A DNA stretch of 64,000 nt, taken from NCBI GenBank assembly GCA_963932145.1, contig OZ010571.1, positions 112,163,427 to 112,227,426 on the forward strand. Direction: 5' to 3'. This DNA comes from Acanthosepion lycidas. Lineage: Eukaryota; Mollusca; Cephalopoda; Sepiida; Sepiidae. This document shows positions 45,215 to 55,882 of the stretch, one piece after another (position 1 is the first letter of the stretch; each line of letters begins with the position of its first letter). The notes under the pieces were generated by a model. The model searched no databases and was not told the origin of the DNA. It saw only the letters and a program-made list of their open reading frames with translations. The translations under genes and the position numbers were made by a program.

Positions 45215-46560
45215 AGCGAGATATCCCTAGACATGATCAGTGGAAAGAAAACAGCATACGCCGTAGATTTAATAAAGTGGTCAGTTCGAAATTCCCTTAC
45301 AGCTAAACGGATAGATTCGCATCTGTTGAAGGCTCTGCAGTACAACTATCGACATACTGTGTGGGCAACAATAAAGGTGAAGATGATAGTCTGGGTACAA
45401 ATAATCTAAATAGAGAATAAGCGAGATCAAAAAGTCAGAATTAAAAAAAAAAAAGATGACAGGGATTACGATAATGGAGTGTTATCAATTACAGTTAATT
45501 TAACTAATATCTGATAGAGAGGCACAATATAAAATGAAAAAAAACACAATACGAAACGCAATATCACAATAAAAACATGCACCGTATCTAAATGCAAACA
45601 CACAGCTTTATAAAAATATGCAGAACATACAGAGAAGAAAGTAAGCACGTAAAATATCATTAAAGGTTAATTTATAATGGTCACACATTAAATAGATGAA
45701 TACAGATTCCTATACAAAAGGTCTGCATGTGTTAACAATGTACGATATAATATATATGTAAATCCAATAACATACACGACTATCAGTAATGATTAATAAC
45801 AAAAAAACAAACACAAACAACGGACACAAATACCATGCGTAACAATGCATTTTTAACGATTACCATTGAAGGACGGGTACGTCCATACATGTCAAAACAA
45901 GAATACATTTTACAAAATAATAACAGAGACAGGCAATATCCACTTAAAGAGAGAGTGAAGAGAAATTACGGTCACTAAATATTAATCCAATAATTGCGGT
46001 TGATGGTAATTTCCGGGATTGCCAATTTATGCTAAAACTCTTAATGACGGAAGTCACCGTCGGAGTTGATGGGTTAATAACGTGAAATGTATACACAAAA
46101 TAGATGCAAATACAAACACACCAATTAAGTTCTCTCAAAAAATGTTAAATAGATAATGGACACAAAAATAGAGAAAAAAAAATTAAATGTCGCAGGCTTC
46201 ATTAAATATTGGGCTTAAATACAATCTCAAGGTTCACAAAAGATTAACAATGTATGACAGAGAGATAAAATTGACTTTATGCACACAATGTGAAACACAC
46301 GGACACACGTGTGTATGTGTGTGTACACAAATGTTACACATTTACTTGAATATGAGGGACATATACACAATACGAAAATACGATAACAGCAACGTACGAA
46401 AGATTAATAATGTACACTGAATACAGCAAATAACCTAACATATAAAAGCACAGAGCGCACAGTTTATCAGATAGAGTGTGATACAGAAGACAGTTGAATG
46501 AGAGACTTACACATAAGATAACTGCACCTGTAAGCAGACCCGGAATAACGATCCATATTT
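45215..46560. repeat. A-rich diverged dispersed repeats
   Basis: Contains the recurring motif AAAGATTAACAATRTATGA (46239, and in a weaker form at 46398) with ACACAAAT words. Same style as 48600-49600, 55080-55620, 56690-57000 and 59690-60000. No coding signal. Confidence 0.45.
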
Positions 46561-46564
46561 TGGG

Positions 46565-46700
46565 TACCTCGAGGCGGTGTAATGGTTAACAATCTTGGCT
46601 CGCTAAAACAATTACGACTGAGTAGTGAGTTCGATCCTCACTGGATGCCTCCTAATTTCGACCTTGTGCCACATCAAAGCCACGCTTGGAAAATCACAGT
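46565..46700 (+). repeat. tRNA-derived SINE, family S1, dimer unit 1
   Basis: CGAGGCGGTGTAATGGTTAA (A-box region), GAGTTCGATCCTCACTGG (B-box), CCACATCAAAGCCACGCTTG (body end). Followed directly by a second unit in the same orientation. Confidence 0.8.
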
Positions 46701-46702
46701 GA

Positions 46703-46830
46703 CGCCTCGGCGTGGTGTAATGGTTAGCAAGCTGGTCTTGCCAAAACTGTTACAACTGAATAGTGAGTTCTTTCCTCACTGGGTGCCCCATACTTTCGGC
46801 CATGTGCCACATCTAAGCCTCACTTAGAGA
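46703..46830 (+). repeat. tRNA-derived SINE, family S1, dimer unit 2
   Basis: CTCGGCGTGGTGTAATGGTT (A-box region), GAGTTCTTTCCTCACTGGGT (B-box with GA to TT changes), CACATCTAAGCCTCACTTAG. Head-to-tail with unit 1. The damaged B-box suggests unit 2 has no promoter of its own. Confidence 0.8.
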
Positions 46831-46834
46831 ATCA

Positions 46835-47174
46835 ATACACATAAGACAGCTGAATGGTAGAGATACAAGTGAGAACTGAATTTTGAGTCACATGTAATTT
46901 CGGCAAAAGGCTAAAAATCTTTGATAATTACAATCTAACTATAAAAGAAACTGACGCAGACATAATGAACACTAAATAATAAGCCATTAGTTATAGGGAA
47001 TAAGTAAATTCGTCATCAAATTTCTGTCTTAAGCTCTAATGAGCCACCTTGTCTGAGTATTTAATCAATTAATCATGTGAATTCGGCCTACACTAAAGAA
47101 CTAATTGCAAGTTAGATTAAATTCCACGAATAAAAAAAGTGTGAAAATATTCAGTCAACATAACAAATCATAAC
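46835..47174. other. Unassigned spacer
   Basis: Nothing recognised. Confidence 0.45.
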
Positions 47175-47176
47175 TA

Positions 47177-47278
47177 TTAGCTTGGTGCAAAAATAATGAC
47201 GTAATAATGTCGTTTTTTGATGTATTTTTTAACGTCAAAAAACGACATTATTACGTCATTATTTTTGCACCAACCTAA
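47177..47278 (+). mobile_element. Mariner-type MITE, subfamily B (102 bp)
   Basis: TTAGCTTGGTGCAAAAATAA to ...TTTTTGCACCAACCTAA, flanked by TA (47175-47176, 47279-47280). The arms are nearly perfect inverses across 45 bp or more, around a centre TGTATTTTTTAACGTC. Shares GACGTAATAATGTCGTTTTT with the other B copies. It abuts an S7 repeat. Confidence 0.95.
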
Positions 47279-47280
47279 TA

Positions 47281-47490
47281 CTTCAAACGCTAAATAATTT
47301 ATACTTTGTTAGCTGACATAGCAAGTTCTGGTTATACGATATGTTCATTTTTCGATTTGTTTTCCTGCTTGAAAAAATTATTTTCAATTATATTTTCTAA
47401 AGTAAATTTTATTAAATTTACACCATTTAATTTTATGTACATCTCAAATTTCAAGAGAAAAGTATGAAATATCGCGAGAAAAAAAATGGG
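47281..47490 (+). repeat. SINE-like repeat, family S7, body
   Basis: About 200 bp homologous to 51310-51515: both begin ACTTCAAACGCTAAATAATT and contain TTCYGGTTATACGATATG, TTTCAATTATATTTT and ATGAAATATCGCGAGAAA. The tRNA-like head is reduced; better heads are at 57290 and 36368. Confidence 0.6.
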
Positions 47491-47544
47491 GAGATGCAAA
47501 TAAACAAGACAGAGTCAAAAGATATTGGCAAAATGTTAGCTAAA

Positions 47545-48595
47545 CACAACTGGCGTGAACACAAAGGTTATTAGTAAAGTTTTGAAGATATCCAATGGCC
47601 GTGAAGACAAATAGTAACGGTAAGGTGTATAGCTACTCTATAACCGTGAACACAGGTAGTATCGGTAAGGTGTTAAACACACAGCAGCCGGGAATATCAA
47701 AGATATCGGCAAGGTATAAAGATGCACAACGTTCGTGACTAAAAACGGTGTCAGTGAGGTTTTAATGACCCGCAGCGGCCGAGAACACAAAAGAGATCGG
47801 CAATGTTTGATAGACACACAAAGGCCCGAACAAAATAGATATCGACACGCTTTATTGACTTGTACTCTAGACACACTATAAATGAGAACACGAGTGTTAT
47901 TGGTAATGTTTGCGATAAATACAACCGCGAGAACACATGCTATCGGCAAGGTTTTATATACACACAAAGGCCTGAACAAAATAGATATCGACACGATTTT
48001 ATAATCACACAAAACCTGTTGGCACAAACTATACCGATATCGTTTTACAAACACATAACGACCGTGAACAGAAATGAATTTGGTAAGGATTTAACGACAC
48101 GTAAATGCTATGGACAAAAAAAGTATTGACAACGTTGATAGACGAACAAAAGCCGTTAACCCAAATGCTTTCTGTAAAAATTTTAAAGACATTGAACATC
48201 CGCGAGCAAAAATATGGGTAATTTTCGAAAGACACGACGATTGATGACCTATGCTATTGACTAATACTGTAGACACTCTATAAATAAGAACACGAGTGGT
48301 ATCGGTAAGGGTGCGATAAATACAACCGCGTGAACACATACTATCCCCCTGGTTTTTATTAGGTTGGTGCAAAAATAATGACGTAATAATGTCGTTTTTT
48401 GACGTATTTTTTAACGTCAAAAAACGGCATTATTACGTCATTATTTTTGTACCAACCTAATATATACACACAACGGCCGTGACCACAAATGTTATCGGTA
48501 ATGTAAAATAATGTCCATGAACACGAATGGTACCCGTGAAATTTGAATAACACATAACGACCGTAAACACTAATTATATATTAAAGATCGCACTC
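47545..48595. repeat. About 46-bp diverged satellite with higher-order pattern
   Basis: About 21 units with a core like GGCCGTGAACACAAATG + TATCGGTAAGGTTTT recur every 44-47 bp (for example 47599, 47643, 47688, 47777, 47823, 47926, 47970, 48061, 48283, 48330, 48476). Two-unit blocks at 47876-47955 and 48281-48358 are much more alike than neighbours and lie 405 bp apart. GAACAAAATAGATATCGACA recurs at 47827 and 47974. A subfamily B MITE splits the array at 48359-48460. Confidence 0.85.
48359..48460 (+). mobile_element. Mariner-type MITE, subfamily B (102 bp), inside the satellite
   Basis: TTAGGTTGGTGCAAAAATAA to ...TTTTTGTACCAACCTAA, TA at 48357-48358 and 48461-48462. The centre GACGTATTTTTTAACGTC and orientation are as in the copy at 47177. 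It interrupts a 46-bp satellite unit, so it arrived after the array formed. Confidence 0.95.
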
Positions 48596-48599
48596 GACA

Positions 48600-49845
48600 A
48601 TAAAGTTCACACTATATGGACGCATAAAGTCCAATAAAAGTTGGCAAATTATGAGCGAGAGACACAAAAGAGTTTAGTGTGTACAGAGACACAAATGCCC
48701 ACCCATACACTGAAAGAATGCAAACGTTTGCTAGTATTTGTAACATATACCATTCACATATACAAAGCGCCCCATTTTCTTGAAGCTCAGTTTTACATTT
48801 AGTACCCATTTAGCAGATGTAGTCATGAACAAACACTGATGGAGAAACATAATAGGCAGGAACACATAGAGCAATAGGTAGTAAAGATTCGTTGTATATA
48901 ACAGACGTAGGAATATAGACACAAACACAATGGTCACTAAAGATTAGCAAAAGTATAACGTATAAAATGATGCTGTTAAACAGAAAAACGAACACAAATA
49001 AGAGTAATGAATATCAAAGTAGGATGTACATACACAGCACACGTAAATGCACAATCACCATTATCATAATGGGCAACAAACACAGAACTAAATACAAACA
49101 CAAATAAGGCATAATAATATACGATAGACAAGCGCAATTATTACAACGACAAACACGCATAGCAGTTATCGAGGAGAAACAAATTTAAAAGAAAATGGAA
49201 AACAATAGCATATGAACACAAAATTAAGCAAAATATTACAGAAGTAAAACTGGCGATGACGACAAAAAACAAATATTTAATAATATATACAAATGATATT
49301 AATGAAAGTAAACTGTTAACAAACAGTACGAACGGTGATGACAATTAATATGAAGAAAAGACAAAGGACACATAATGAAAACTGGATATAAAGAGAAAAC
49401 GAATTTAGAGACATAAAAAATAAAATAAAACAGAAAAATATAGATAAACAATAAAGTCAAATGTAACAAGTGCAGAAGGCAAGATACACAGAAATGATGC
49501 ACATAATAAAGAATATATAAGATAGATAGAAGGATAGACAGACAGAAAATACAAAATAAATACAGAAAGAAAGACCATGAAAAAAAATTAGAAAGAAATA
49601 CTATTTGAAAGAGAGACAAATAAATAAAAGTTTAACGTTATTAAATTGTTGAAATTAACGTTGTTTATTTTGGAGTAAATTATTCCTTACAGAAGTGAGT
49701 GAGAGATTAAGTTTATGAACTCGAGAAAAAAAGAGGCATGGTAACGAATATCAATATGGAGATCAATACAGTTACAGTAAAGAATCTACGGTAGAGAATA
49801 TAAAGCAATGAAAAATTAAATGAAAAAATAAGCAAATATATTATG
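48600..49845. repeat. A-rich diverged dispersed repeats
   Basis: Recurring words GGTCACTAAAGATTAGCAAA (48932) and AATATACGATAGACAAGC (49115) ally it with the other A-rich tracts. No coding signal. Runs of - strand open frames result from the A bias. Confidence 0.45.
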
Positions 49846-49849
49846 AGTA

Positions 49850-50130
49850 TATGATGATGACGATCCCGTCGATTCGATGTATGAGGGTCAAGCAGGAAAG
49901 AGAGAGAGAGAGAGAGAGAGAGAGCAAGAGCGACCCCAGCGCATGAGGTTTGATTATAGTGGTAAAGGTTTTGTGCAGAACCATCCACACTTTTTGAAGG
50001 GACGAATAAGAGACCTGATGCACTACGTGCCCTAAGTTCCCCAAACGACCGTCGGCAGGTTTTGAATTCAGAGTTGTCCTTATCCTAGACTAGTTGGCAT
50101 CCAAGTCTGTCTTGCATATTATCCCTCATC
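49850..50130 (-). repeat. Family S3 element, 3' half, with (GA)n insert
   Basis: On the - strand it shares ACTAGTCTAGGA, GAATTCAAAACCTGC, GGACAA/GGGGAAC, GTGTGGATGGTTCTGCA and GCTTGACCCTCATAC with 3490-3690. A (GA)n run at 49898-49924 sits within it. Confidence 0.6.
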
Positions 50131-50150
50131 GCTAACACGACACGGGGTAT

Positions 50151-50219
50151 CATGCACAGCGCAATCTTCAGGTGCTGACTAGAGACTAGATTAAGCACCT
50201 GAAGATTGCGCTGTGCATG
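50151..50219. repeat. Foldback hairpin H1 (26-bp perfect arms)
   Basis: Arms 50151-50176 and 50194-50219 are exact inverses with a 17-nt spacer. The right arm contains CTGAAGATTGCGCTGTGCAT and is followed by GGAACTCCGAGTTTTG. Further right is GAGCACTGTTTTA, shared with H2 and, inverted and decayed, with 58690-58870. Confidence 0.9.
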
Positions 50220-50382
50220 GAACTCCGAGTTTTGCCCTTGTTGGAGTATATATAATTAATAGCTCTTTTGTATTATATCGAGCACTGTTTTATTAACACC
50301 ATCTCTCCCTCCCTCATATATATATTATATATATATTTAAAAATGATAACATAAATATGTTATAAAATCACGACAAAATTAC

Positions 50383-50485
50383 CCATTTTGTTTCACCACC
50401 TCCGGTGTCTTATCAAGTGATGATATTGGCATCTGTTGATGATGTTGACACTTGACTAGACACCGGAGATGTTGAATCAAAATGG
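50383..50485. repeat. Foldback hairpin H2 (about 37-bp arms)
   Basis: Left arm 50383-50419 and right arm 50449-50485 match at all but a few positions (shared CTCCGGTGTCT, TCAAGTG). The right flank CTCTGTATTGAGCACACTTTTA matches the flank of H1. Confidence 0.85.
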
Positions 50486-50489
50486 CTAT

Positions 50490-50690
50490 TATTATATCTG
50501 CTCTACTCTGTATTGAGCACACTTTTAAGAATAGCAATTGTTGGTTATTGGAATTTATTCCGTATACACCAATAATATATTTGGGTATATATATATATAT
50601 AATTATTATTTCGAACCAGGCAAGAAGAAAAATGCCACTAAGGCGTAAGAGACTACTGAGATTGAAAAAAAGAGGGAGTAATAAAAGAAC
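50490..50690. other. Flank of H2 with short (TA)n
   Basis: Contains the GAGCACACTTTTA flank and a (TA)n run at 50585-50601. No gene. Confidence 0.45.
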
Positions 50691-50695
50691 GGCAG

Positions 50696-51175
50696 TCAAA
50701 GGGGAAGATTGATGATGCATTTAAAATGTTGAAGTTTGTAGTTGACAGGAAAGCAAGGCAGAGGGAGAGAGTTCCATAAGTGTGAAGTCCAGAAAAAAAG
50801 TAGATATTACGGTTATATCTAGCAATTACTTCAACTGAATTATGAGATATAGCAGTCAATCTACCCATTGCTTAAAATTGTGAAGTCGAGGAAGCAAGAT
50901 GAACGCTCCTAAGAAAAATTACCGTGAAAAAATCTGCAGAAACTGTACAGGGAAGATATGTTATAGCATTGACAAAGAGATGGAAGTAAGAACAGGAACA
51001 ATGACGTTACAAATTCTTCTTTAGATTCTATCAAGATAAGTAGCAGAAGCACCAGGCCAAATGTGGCAGAAATTCTCGATGCACGGAATAATGGAAGATA
51101 TATAAATATAATACAACAACAACAAAAAAAAAAATTCAAATACAATGACCACAGTACATGAAGAAAAAGCACTCA
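50696..51175 (-). pseudogene. Jockey/CR1-group LINE RT, C-terminal end
   Basis: On the - strand: SIIPCIENFCHIWPGASATY (about 51030-51100), DRI-RRICNVIVPVLTS, then after decay SHLWNSLPLPCFPVNYKLQH (about 50730-50790) and FKCIINLPL to a stop at 50696-50698. These are the EYCSHIWxGAP, LDxIQRR and LWNSLPxxCFPxxYxLxxFK motifs of the tail of this LINE group, parallel to 42175-42560. Several stops and frameshifts. Confidence 0.8.
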
Positions 51176-51179
51176 TTAT

Positions 51180-51305
51180 TACACAGAGAGCCGACCCTAA
51201 AACATGAAGGTATTAAAACAAGAAAATAACTCAGGTATACTCAATGAGGACAGAATACGGAATAAAAGAAAATGAAAAAAATGTTAAAATATACAGTTAA
51301 TAATC
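51180..51305. other. Unassigned A-rich spacer
   Basis: Nothing recognised. Confidence 0.4.
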
Positions 51306-51309
51306 TTAA

Positions 51310-51515
51310 CTACTTCAAACGCTAAATAATTTATATTTTGATAGCTGTCATAGCAAGTTCCGGTTATACGATATGGTAATTTTTCGAATTATGTTCCTGA
51401 TAGAGTAAATTGATTTCAATTATATTTTATAAAGCAAATTTTATTAAATATCTCACCATTTAATTCTAAGTACATCGAAAATTTTGAGAGAAAAATATGA
51501 AATATCGCGAGAAAT
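51310..51515 (+). repeat. SINE-like repeat, family S7, body
   Basis: Second good copy of the 47281-47490 sequence, same orientation, several dozen differences. Confidence 0.6.
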
Positions 51516-51596
51516 AAAAAAAAAATAAAAATAAATACAATGAATAAAGCGAAGTTTTTTATTTAATGATAGAGAAACAAATAAAAATAAATAATA

Positions 51597-51696
51597 TTAG
51601 GTTGGTGCAAAATAATGACGTAATAATGTCGTCTTTTGACGTTAAAAATACGTCAAAAAACGACATTATTACGTCATTATTTTTGCACCAACCTAA
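51597..51696 (-). mobile_element. Mariner-type MITE, subfamily B (100 bp)
   Basis: TTAGGTTGGTGCAAAATAAT to ...TTTTTGCACCAACCTAA with TA at 51595-51596 and 51697-51698. The centre GACGTTAAAAATACGTC is inverted relative to the 47-48 kb copies. Confidence 0.95.
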
Positions 51697-51699
51697 TAA

Positions 51700-52665
51700 C
51701 AAGAAGCCTAATGGTTATAGTCTCTAAAAATAGGTGGATAATAAAAATCAAAGGTAAACAAAGCCATAGTCCGACCAACCAGTCAGAATGTTTCACGAGT
51801 AGAATATAGGCCGTTAGCCATTGAAAAACAGTGCACCCTTTTCGGAGCAGATCTATAAATGTGTATATAACCAAATGAAAAATCAACCAAAATCCGAATC
51901 GACAATTAATTTTTTGTCCACCTCGTAACATACCCAGAGATGACATATGATATTTGCCCGATTAGGTGGCGAACTTAGACGGTAAAATTATCTTTTGCTA
52001 CACTGAAAAGAAATACAAGTTTCTTCATCATATTGAGAAGCGGGGACTACTAAAATTGGACGCAGACACATATGTATGTATATTTATTATTATTTACTTC
52101 TTTCTGGACACTTTCTCTGTTTCTATCACTCGCATACACCTAAACGTTTACATTTGAACTCTTGAAACGTCAAACTTCACTTGTACTATTGACTTCTGCA
52201 TTAGTATATTGTGTTATATAAATACTTATTTCGTATATATCAGCACAGTACATTATCTTTCAATCATTACACAAGGCCAATATGCACTTAAATCAATTAA
52301 ACCAATATATCTTGGGAAGATAAGTTTTCATACGAAACAAAACGTACATAACATACATAAATTTACATAACTACATTCTTTTTCTCGTTCTCTCGCGTTT
52401 GCATCCACAACACATAACCTCCATAGATTAAAATATATGATAAATTGTCACAGAGAACATTAGCTGCAATTGCCACAACACATACATCACGAATATTTAT
52501 CCGTGTATGAGTACTGCATTCTCGCAAATTCTTCGTCTTTTAGATGCTGTGTCGTTAGACGAGGAAAGCGATAATATATCACCATAACTTCCTGTTTTTT
52601 TTTATTGCAATACAAGTGCTGAACTGTTATATAATATCGCTCCGCAGATATGATAGTGAATGTCA
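51700..52665. other. Unassigned AT-rich DNA
   Basis: Nothing recognised. Confidence 0.5.
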
Positions 52666-52669
52666 GACA

Positions 52670-53040
52670 ATTTCGGCACAGATGAAGAAGAAACTCAGGG
52701 TATCAGAAACCTGGTTCTACAGAAGGATGCTGAGAAAACCATATGATCAACGACGAAGTTTTAGGAAAATTGAAGCAAAAAGGTGATTTATGCTTAGAAT
52801 AAGAAAGACGCAATTGAAATTCCCCCGACAGAGTGAGGAAAGATGGTTTAGAAAATATGACGCTCACAAAACACATTGAAGGACAGAAGTGAATAAACTA
52901 GATAATGAGCTTGTGTAAATTTTTGACAGAATATGACATTTTTAAAGAAATAGAAAAAAGACAAATTTGATGACAAATGGCAGAATATTGTGCAGAGCCA
53001 CAGTCACTCACGCCCTAAAAGGACCTGGTATTTAGATGTA
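52670..53040 (+). pseudogene. RTE-like retrotransposon 3' end, decayed
   Basis: ISAQMKKKLRVSETWFYRRM (about 52674-52733), then, shifted, NDEVLGKL (52748) and RIRKTQLKF (52796); the end resembles TVTHALKGPGI (53003 on). About 120 codons of the family with stops and frame changes. Confidence 0.65.
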
Positions 53041-53044
53041 AGTT

Positions 53045-53350
53045 TTGGATTTTTATCGCTCGTTGTCCTTGTACTTATCGTCCTTTTAATCAAACTCATT
53101 ATGTAGATAACTCGACATTCCAACATGCTCCTCACATAATCTTTGTAAGCGTTAAATAATCTAGACCCATCTCCTCGTTATGCACCACAGAAATTTCATT
53201 GTTTTTTATCGATTGTAGATATGTTGATCTTTTTCGTCATAGGCACATCTTGCTTGTGTATTATTTCCTTGATATTCTCACAATCCATTTGTAGAACTAC
53301 ATCTCTCTTTTCAATTTTCTTCATCTTATCTAGAAAATTAGTTCATAACA
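53045..53350. other. Unassigned T-rich spacer
   Basis: Nothing recognised. Confidence 0.45.
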
Positions 53351-53354
53351 ATTT

Positions 53355-53780
53355 AAAAAATGGTGCGTATGACTGCATCGTCAGTGGTAGTAACTTTGCA
53401 GCAAAGCGGACGATCCAGCTTTACTGAGGCGAATTGTGACTCGAAACGGTACTCGTCTGCGGAATACATCCAACCCTCAAACATGCCTCCAAGAAATCGC
53501 ATGGGAACTGCGTCACCTGCATTCCGGACAACGGCATCGACCTGCCGGCAAAATTGTGAGGATAGTCTGAAGTGTTTCCTGAACGGCAAAGAAGAACGCT
53601 TCTACACAATGTGACTATTGTCAAGCGGCTATCAGTCAGTCGCCAGTCTGGGCGTAGGAGTTGCGTCTCAGAAGTCAACATCTTGGGCGGGGGAACTTCT
53701 GAGAAGGAGGACCGTGTAACCTCAACACCACCGGTGCAAAATGAGCCGACAACCCATCGCATTATTTTGCCTTGAATATC
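53355..53780. other. GC-richer patch of unknown nature with overlapping open frames
   Basis: About 425 bp with clearly more G and C than its surroundings. It is open for 67-113 codons in at least two frames on each strand (largest on -, 53421-53762). I recognise no motif in any translation and see no promoter boxes, terminal repeats or splice sites that decide a strand. It could be a piece of an unidentified transposon or a captured gene fragment. It is unlike every other repeat in the window. Confidence 0.5.
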
Positions 53781-53784
53781 TCCA

Positions 53785-54185
53785 TGAACAATAACAACAG
53801 ATAGGGGTGATAACTACACCTGTACAAAATGTGCTGACTGAATAAATGATGTTGAATTAAAAAGTATTTTCTTTGTTTTTCATGTGATTTTCCTATTTTT
53901 AATACGTTGCATATTTTCTCGTGGGCTTCTTACTAAATATTAATAAATATGTTGAAGAAACTCGATAAACGTAAATGCGATGGCAGACAAAGACAGAATA
54001 CAAAACAATAAAATGAATCACGAATTATAATACTGACAAGGAACAGCAGAATACAAATTGTAAACACAGACCAAAAAAAAAAAAAAAAAAAAAAATTACA
54101 CACGGCACACAAATATTGGAGATCATACAGAACGGAACACAAACGTGAAAAACAAATATAAGCAACGAATATAATTTACCTTAAT
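53785..54185. other. Unassigned A-rich DNA
   Basis: Holds an A run of about 23 at 54073-54095. Otherwise nothing is recognised. Confidence 0.45.
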
Positions 54186-54186
54186 A

Positions 54187-54252
54187 ACTTTAATGGCCTA
54201 ATGATATATAATTTACTACGTGATATAGCAATCTCCGGTTGTACAATATACA
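54187..54252 (+). repeat. SINE-like repeat, family S7, head fragment
   Basis: TTTAATGGCCTAATGATATA, TTACTACGTGATATAGCAAT and CTCCGGTTGTACAATATA follow the S7 head and body start. Confidence 0.45.
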
Positions 54253-54254
54253 AT

Positions 54255-54570
54255 ATTTTTTTCATTCAATGATATGGAAAGTGTATATCGAATCAGATGC
54301 TTAGTCAGTTGCTAGCAAATTTGGTCCACTGTAACATCCTAGACAATTCTTATCACCAGAATGTGTCTTATAGATTTTTGAGTTTACCATTACACCGGGC
54401 ATAGAATATTGTTGCCAAATCTGGTATGATTATTCTGCTATTTATGTAGAGATTTTTGACAAAATCCAAATAAGAATCTGCATTGTTATCTGTTCTGACG
54501 TGACATCTTGTTCCAATAGCTTTTCACCCGCCATAACGTAGCTTCCTTGTGTCTTTTTAATAAATAATAT
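54255..54570 (+). pseudogene. Jockey/CR1-group LINE RT, C-terminal fragment
   Basis: In changing + frames: MESVYRI or WKVYIESDA, QFLSPE-like codons (54335 on), then TPGIEYCCQIWYDYSAIYVE and IFDKIQIRICIVICSDVTS (54395-54510). These match the YKSxIRPxMEYCxHIWxGAPxxYLxxLDKIQRR tail of the same LINE group seen on - at 42.2 and 50.7 kb. The only + strand member of the group here. Confidence 0.75.
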
Positions 54571-54574
54571 CATG

Positions 54575-55630
54575 GTGATTTTTTAATGTTTTCTTTTTTA
54601 CTTTTAATGTAAGTATAGTACTAGATTGGCAGTTAAGTCTCATCATTCACTCGTGATTTGCTGGATGAAACCAAGTTTTATACGAATAACTTCTCTCGTA
54701 CTTATCGCTTGTGTAATTCTCTTCTGGATTGTAATTCTTTCTATCAATTATGATGTTCAAAAATTTAAATGCAACAAAATTTCTCATCTTCTGTCTTCTT
54801 TGAACACAAATCATTTATTGACCTCTCTCTCTACTCAGTTTTTCACAGTTTATTTCAGTCTTAATAACAACTTGAGTCTTAGTGGATTCATCTCCTTGCT
54901 TGCAATGAAATAATTATGAACAAAATAACGTTCTGTATTTTAATATATTTTATTCGTACTTAAATTATCGCTATTCATTCGAAAGTATATTTGTCTTTAT
55001 GAGACAGATAAAATATAAGATAATGACCTCGTGGGAAATAAAAAAAAAATATGGCGATGATTAAACCGATGGAAGGTTAATAATTGCTATTAAGATAAGC
55101 CACAGACGGAACAGACATTGAAAATAATCACTCGCACATAGAAACAACAGAGACAAAATTTTACCAGTGTATAAGGGAAACATACACTATAGGTAAATAG
55201 GAGCAGGCCACCTCATTAAAAATTAATAAAGTGCACTGAAAATACTCAAATAAACATTGATATAATTTCACAGATAATTATAGGTTTTAGTATATAATGG
55301 ACACACATCACGTAGGTGAACAGAAGTACGAAGGTAAGAAAATATTAACAATTTATGATACACGAACAAAACAGATGTCCATCTACAAATGTACGCAAAT
55401 GTCATTAAGTATTGAGAACATAAAACAAAGAAATAATGTGTAAATGCAAAGTATGTTAAAAGATTAGCAATATACTATGGACACACTATAAGGTTAACTA
55501 GAGAAAAAGATTTTAAAAGTCAATAACAATATGCTAACAGTCTGAAATCAATACATACAATAAATATAACTGAAAAACAAACAGCAAAACAGAAAAAAGG
55601 TACGATAGATACTACATTTTAAAAGGCGCA
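54575..55630. other. Unassigned DNA passing into A-rich diverged repeats
   Basis: A 95-codon + open frame (54626-54913), hydrophobic near its start, matches nothing I know. From 55080 the A-rich repeat words return (AATATTAACAATTTATGATA at 55341). Confidence 0.4.
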
Positions 55631-55634
55631 ATTT

Positions 55635-55635
<1 letters not shown>

Positions 55636-55673
<38 letters not shown>
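55636..55673. repeat. (TA)n(TG)n microsatellite
   Basis: TA run followed by TG run. Confidence 0.95.
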
Positions 55674-55753
55674 AAAGAAATATTGTTTTGAGGTTTTCTA
55701 TATTTATGTGATAAAATGCTCAATATCAGAGATAGAGCGTATGTAAATATAAA

Positions 55754-55882
55754 TATAAAAGTAAACATTGAAGGCAACACAGCCGACAGGCTGCTTCATG
55801 CAGGATTCAATCGTCAAGCCACGTGACGATTGCATCCTGCATGAAACAGCCTGTCGCCTCTGAGTTTTTACTTCAATGTTCA

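Noticed and set aside
49505..49560. Short GATAGATAGA / GACAGACAG run as a distinct element
   Set aside because: Too short and irregular; ordinary simple-sequence DNA within an A-rich tract.
54626..54913. 95-codon + open frame with a hydrophobic segment as a membrane protein
   Set aside because: It follows a LINE relic in AT-rich DNA; hydrophobic composition is expected from T-rich codons and there is no supporting signal.
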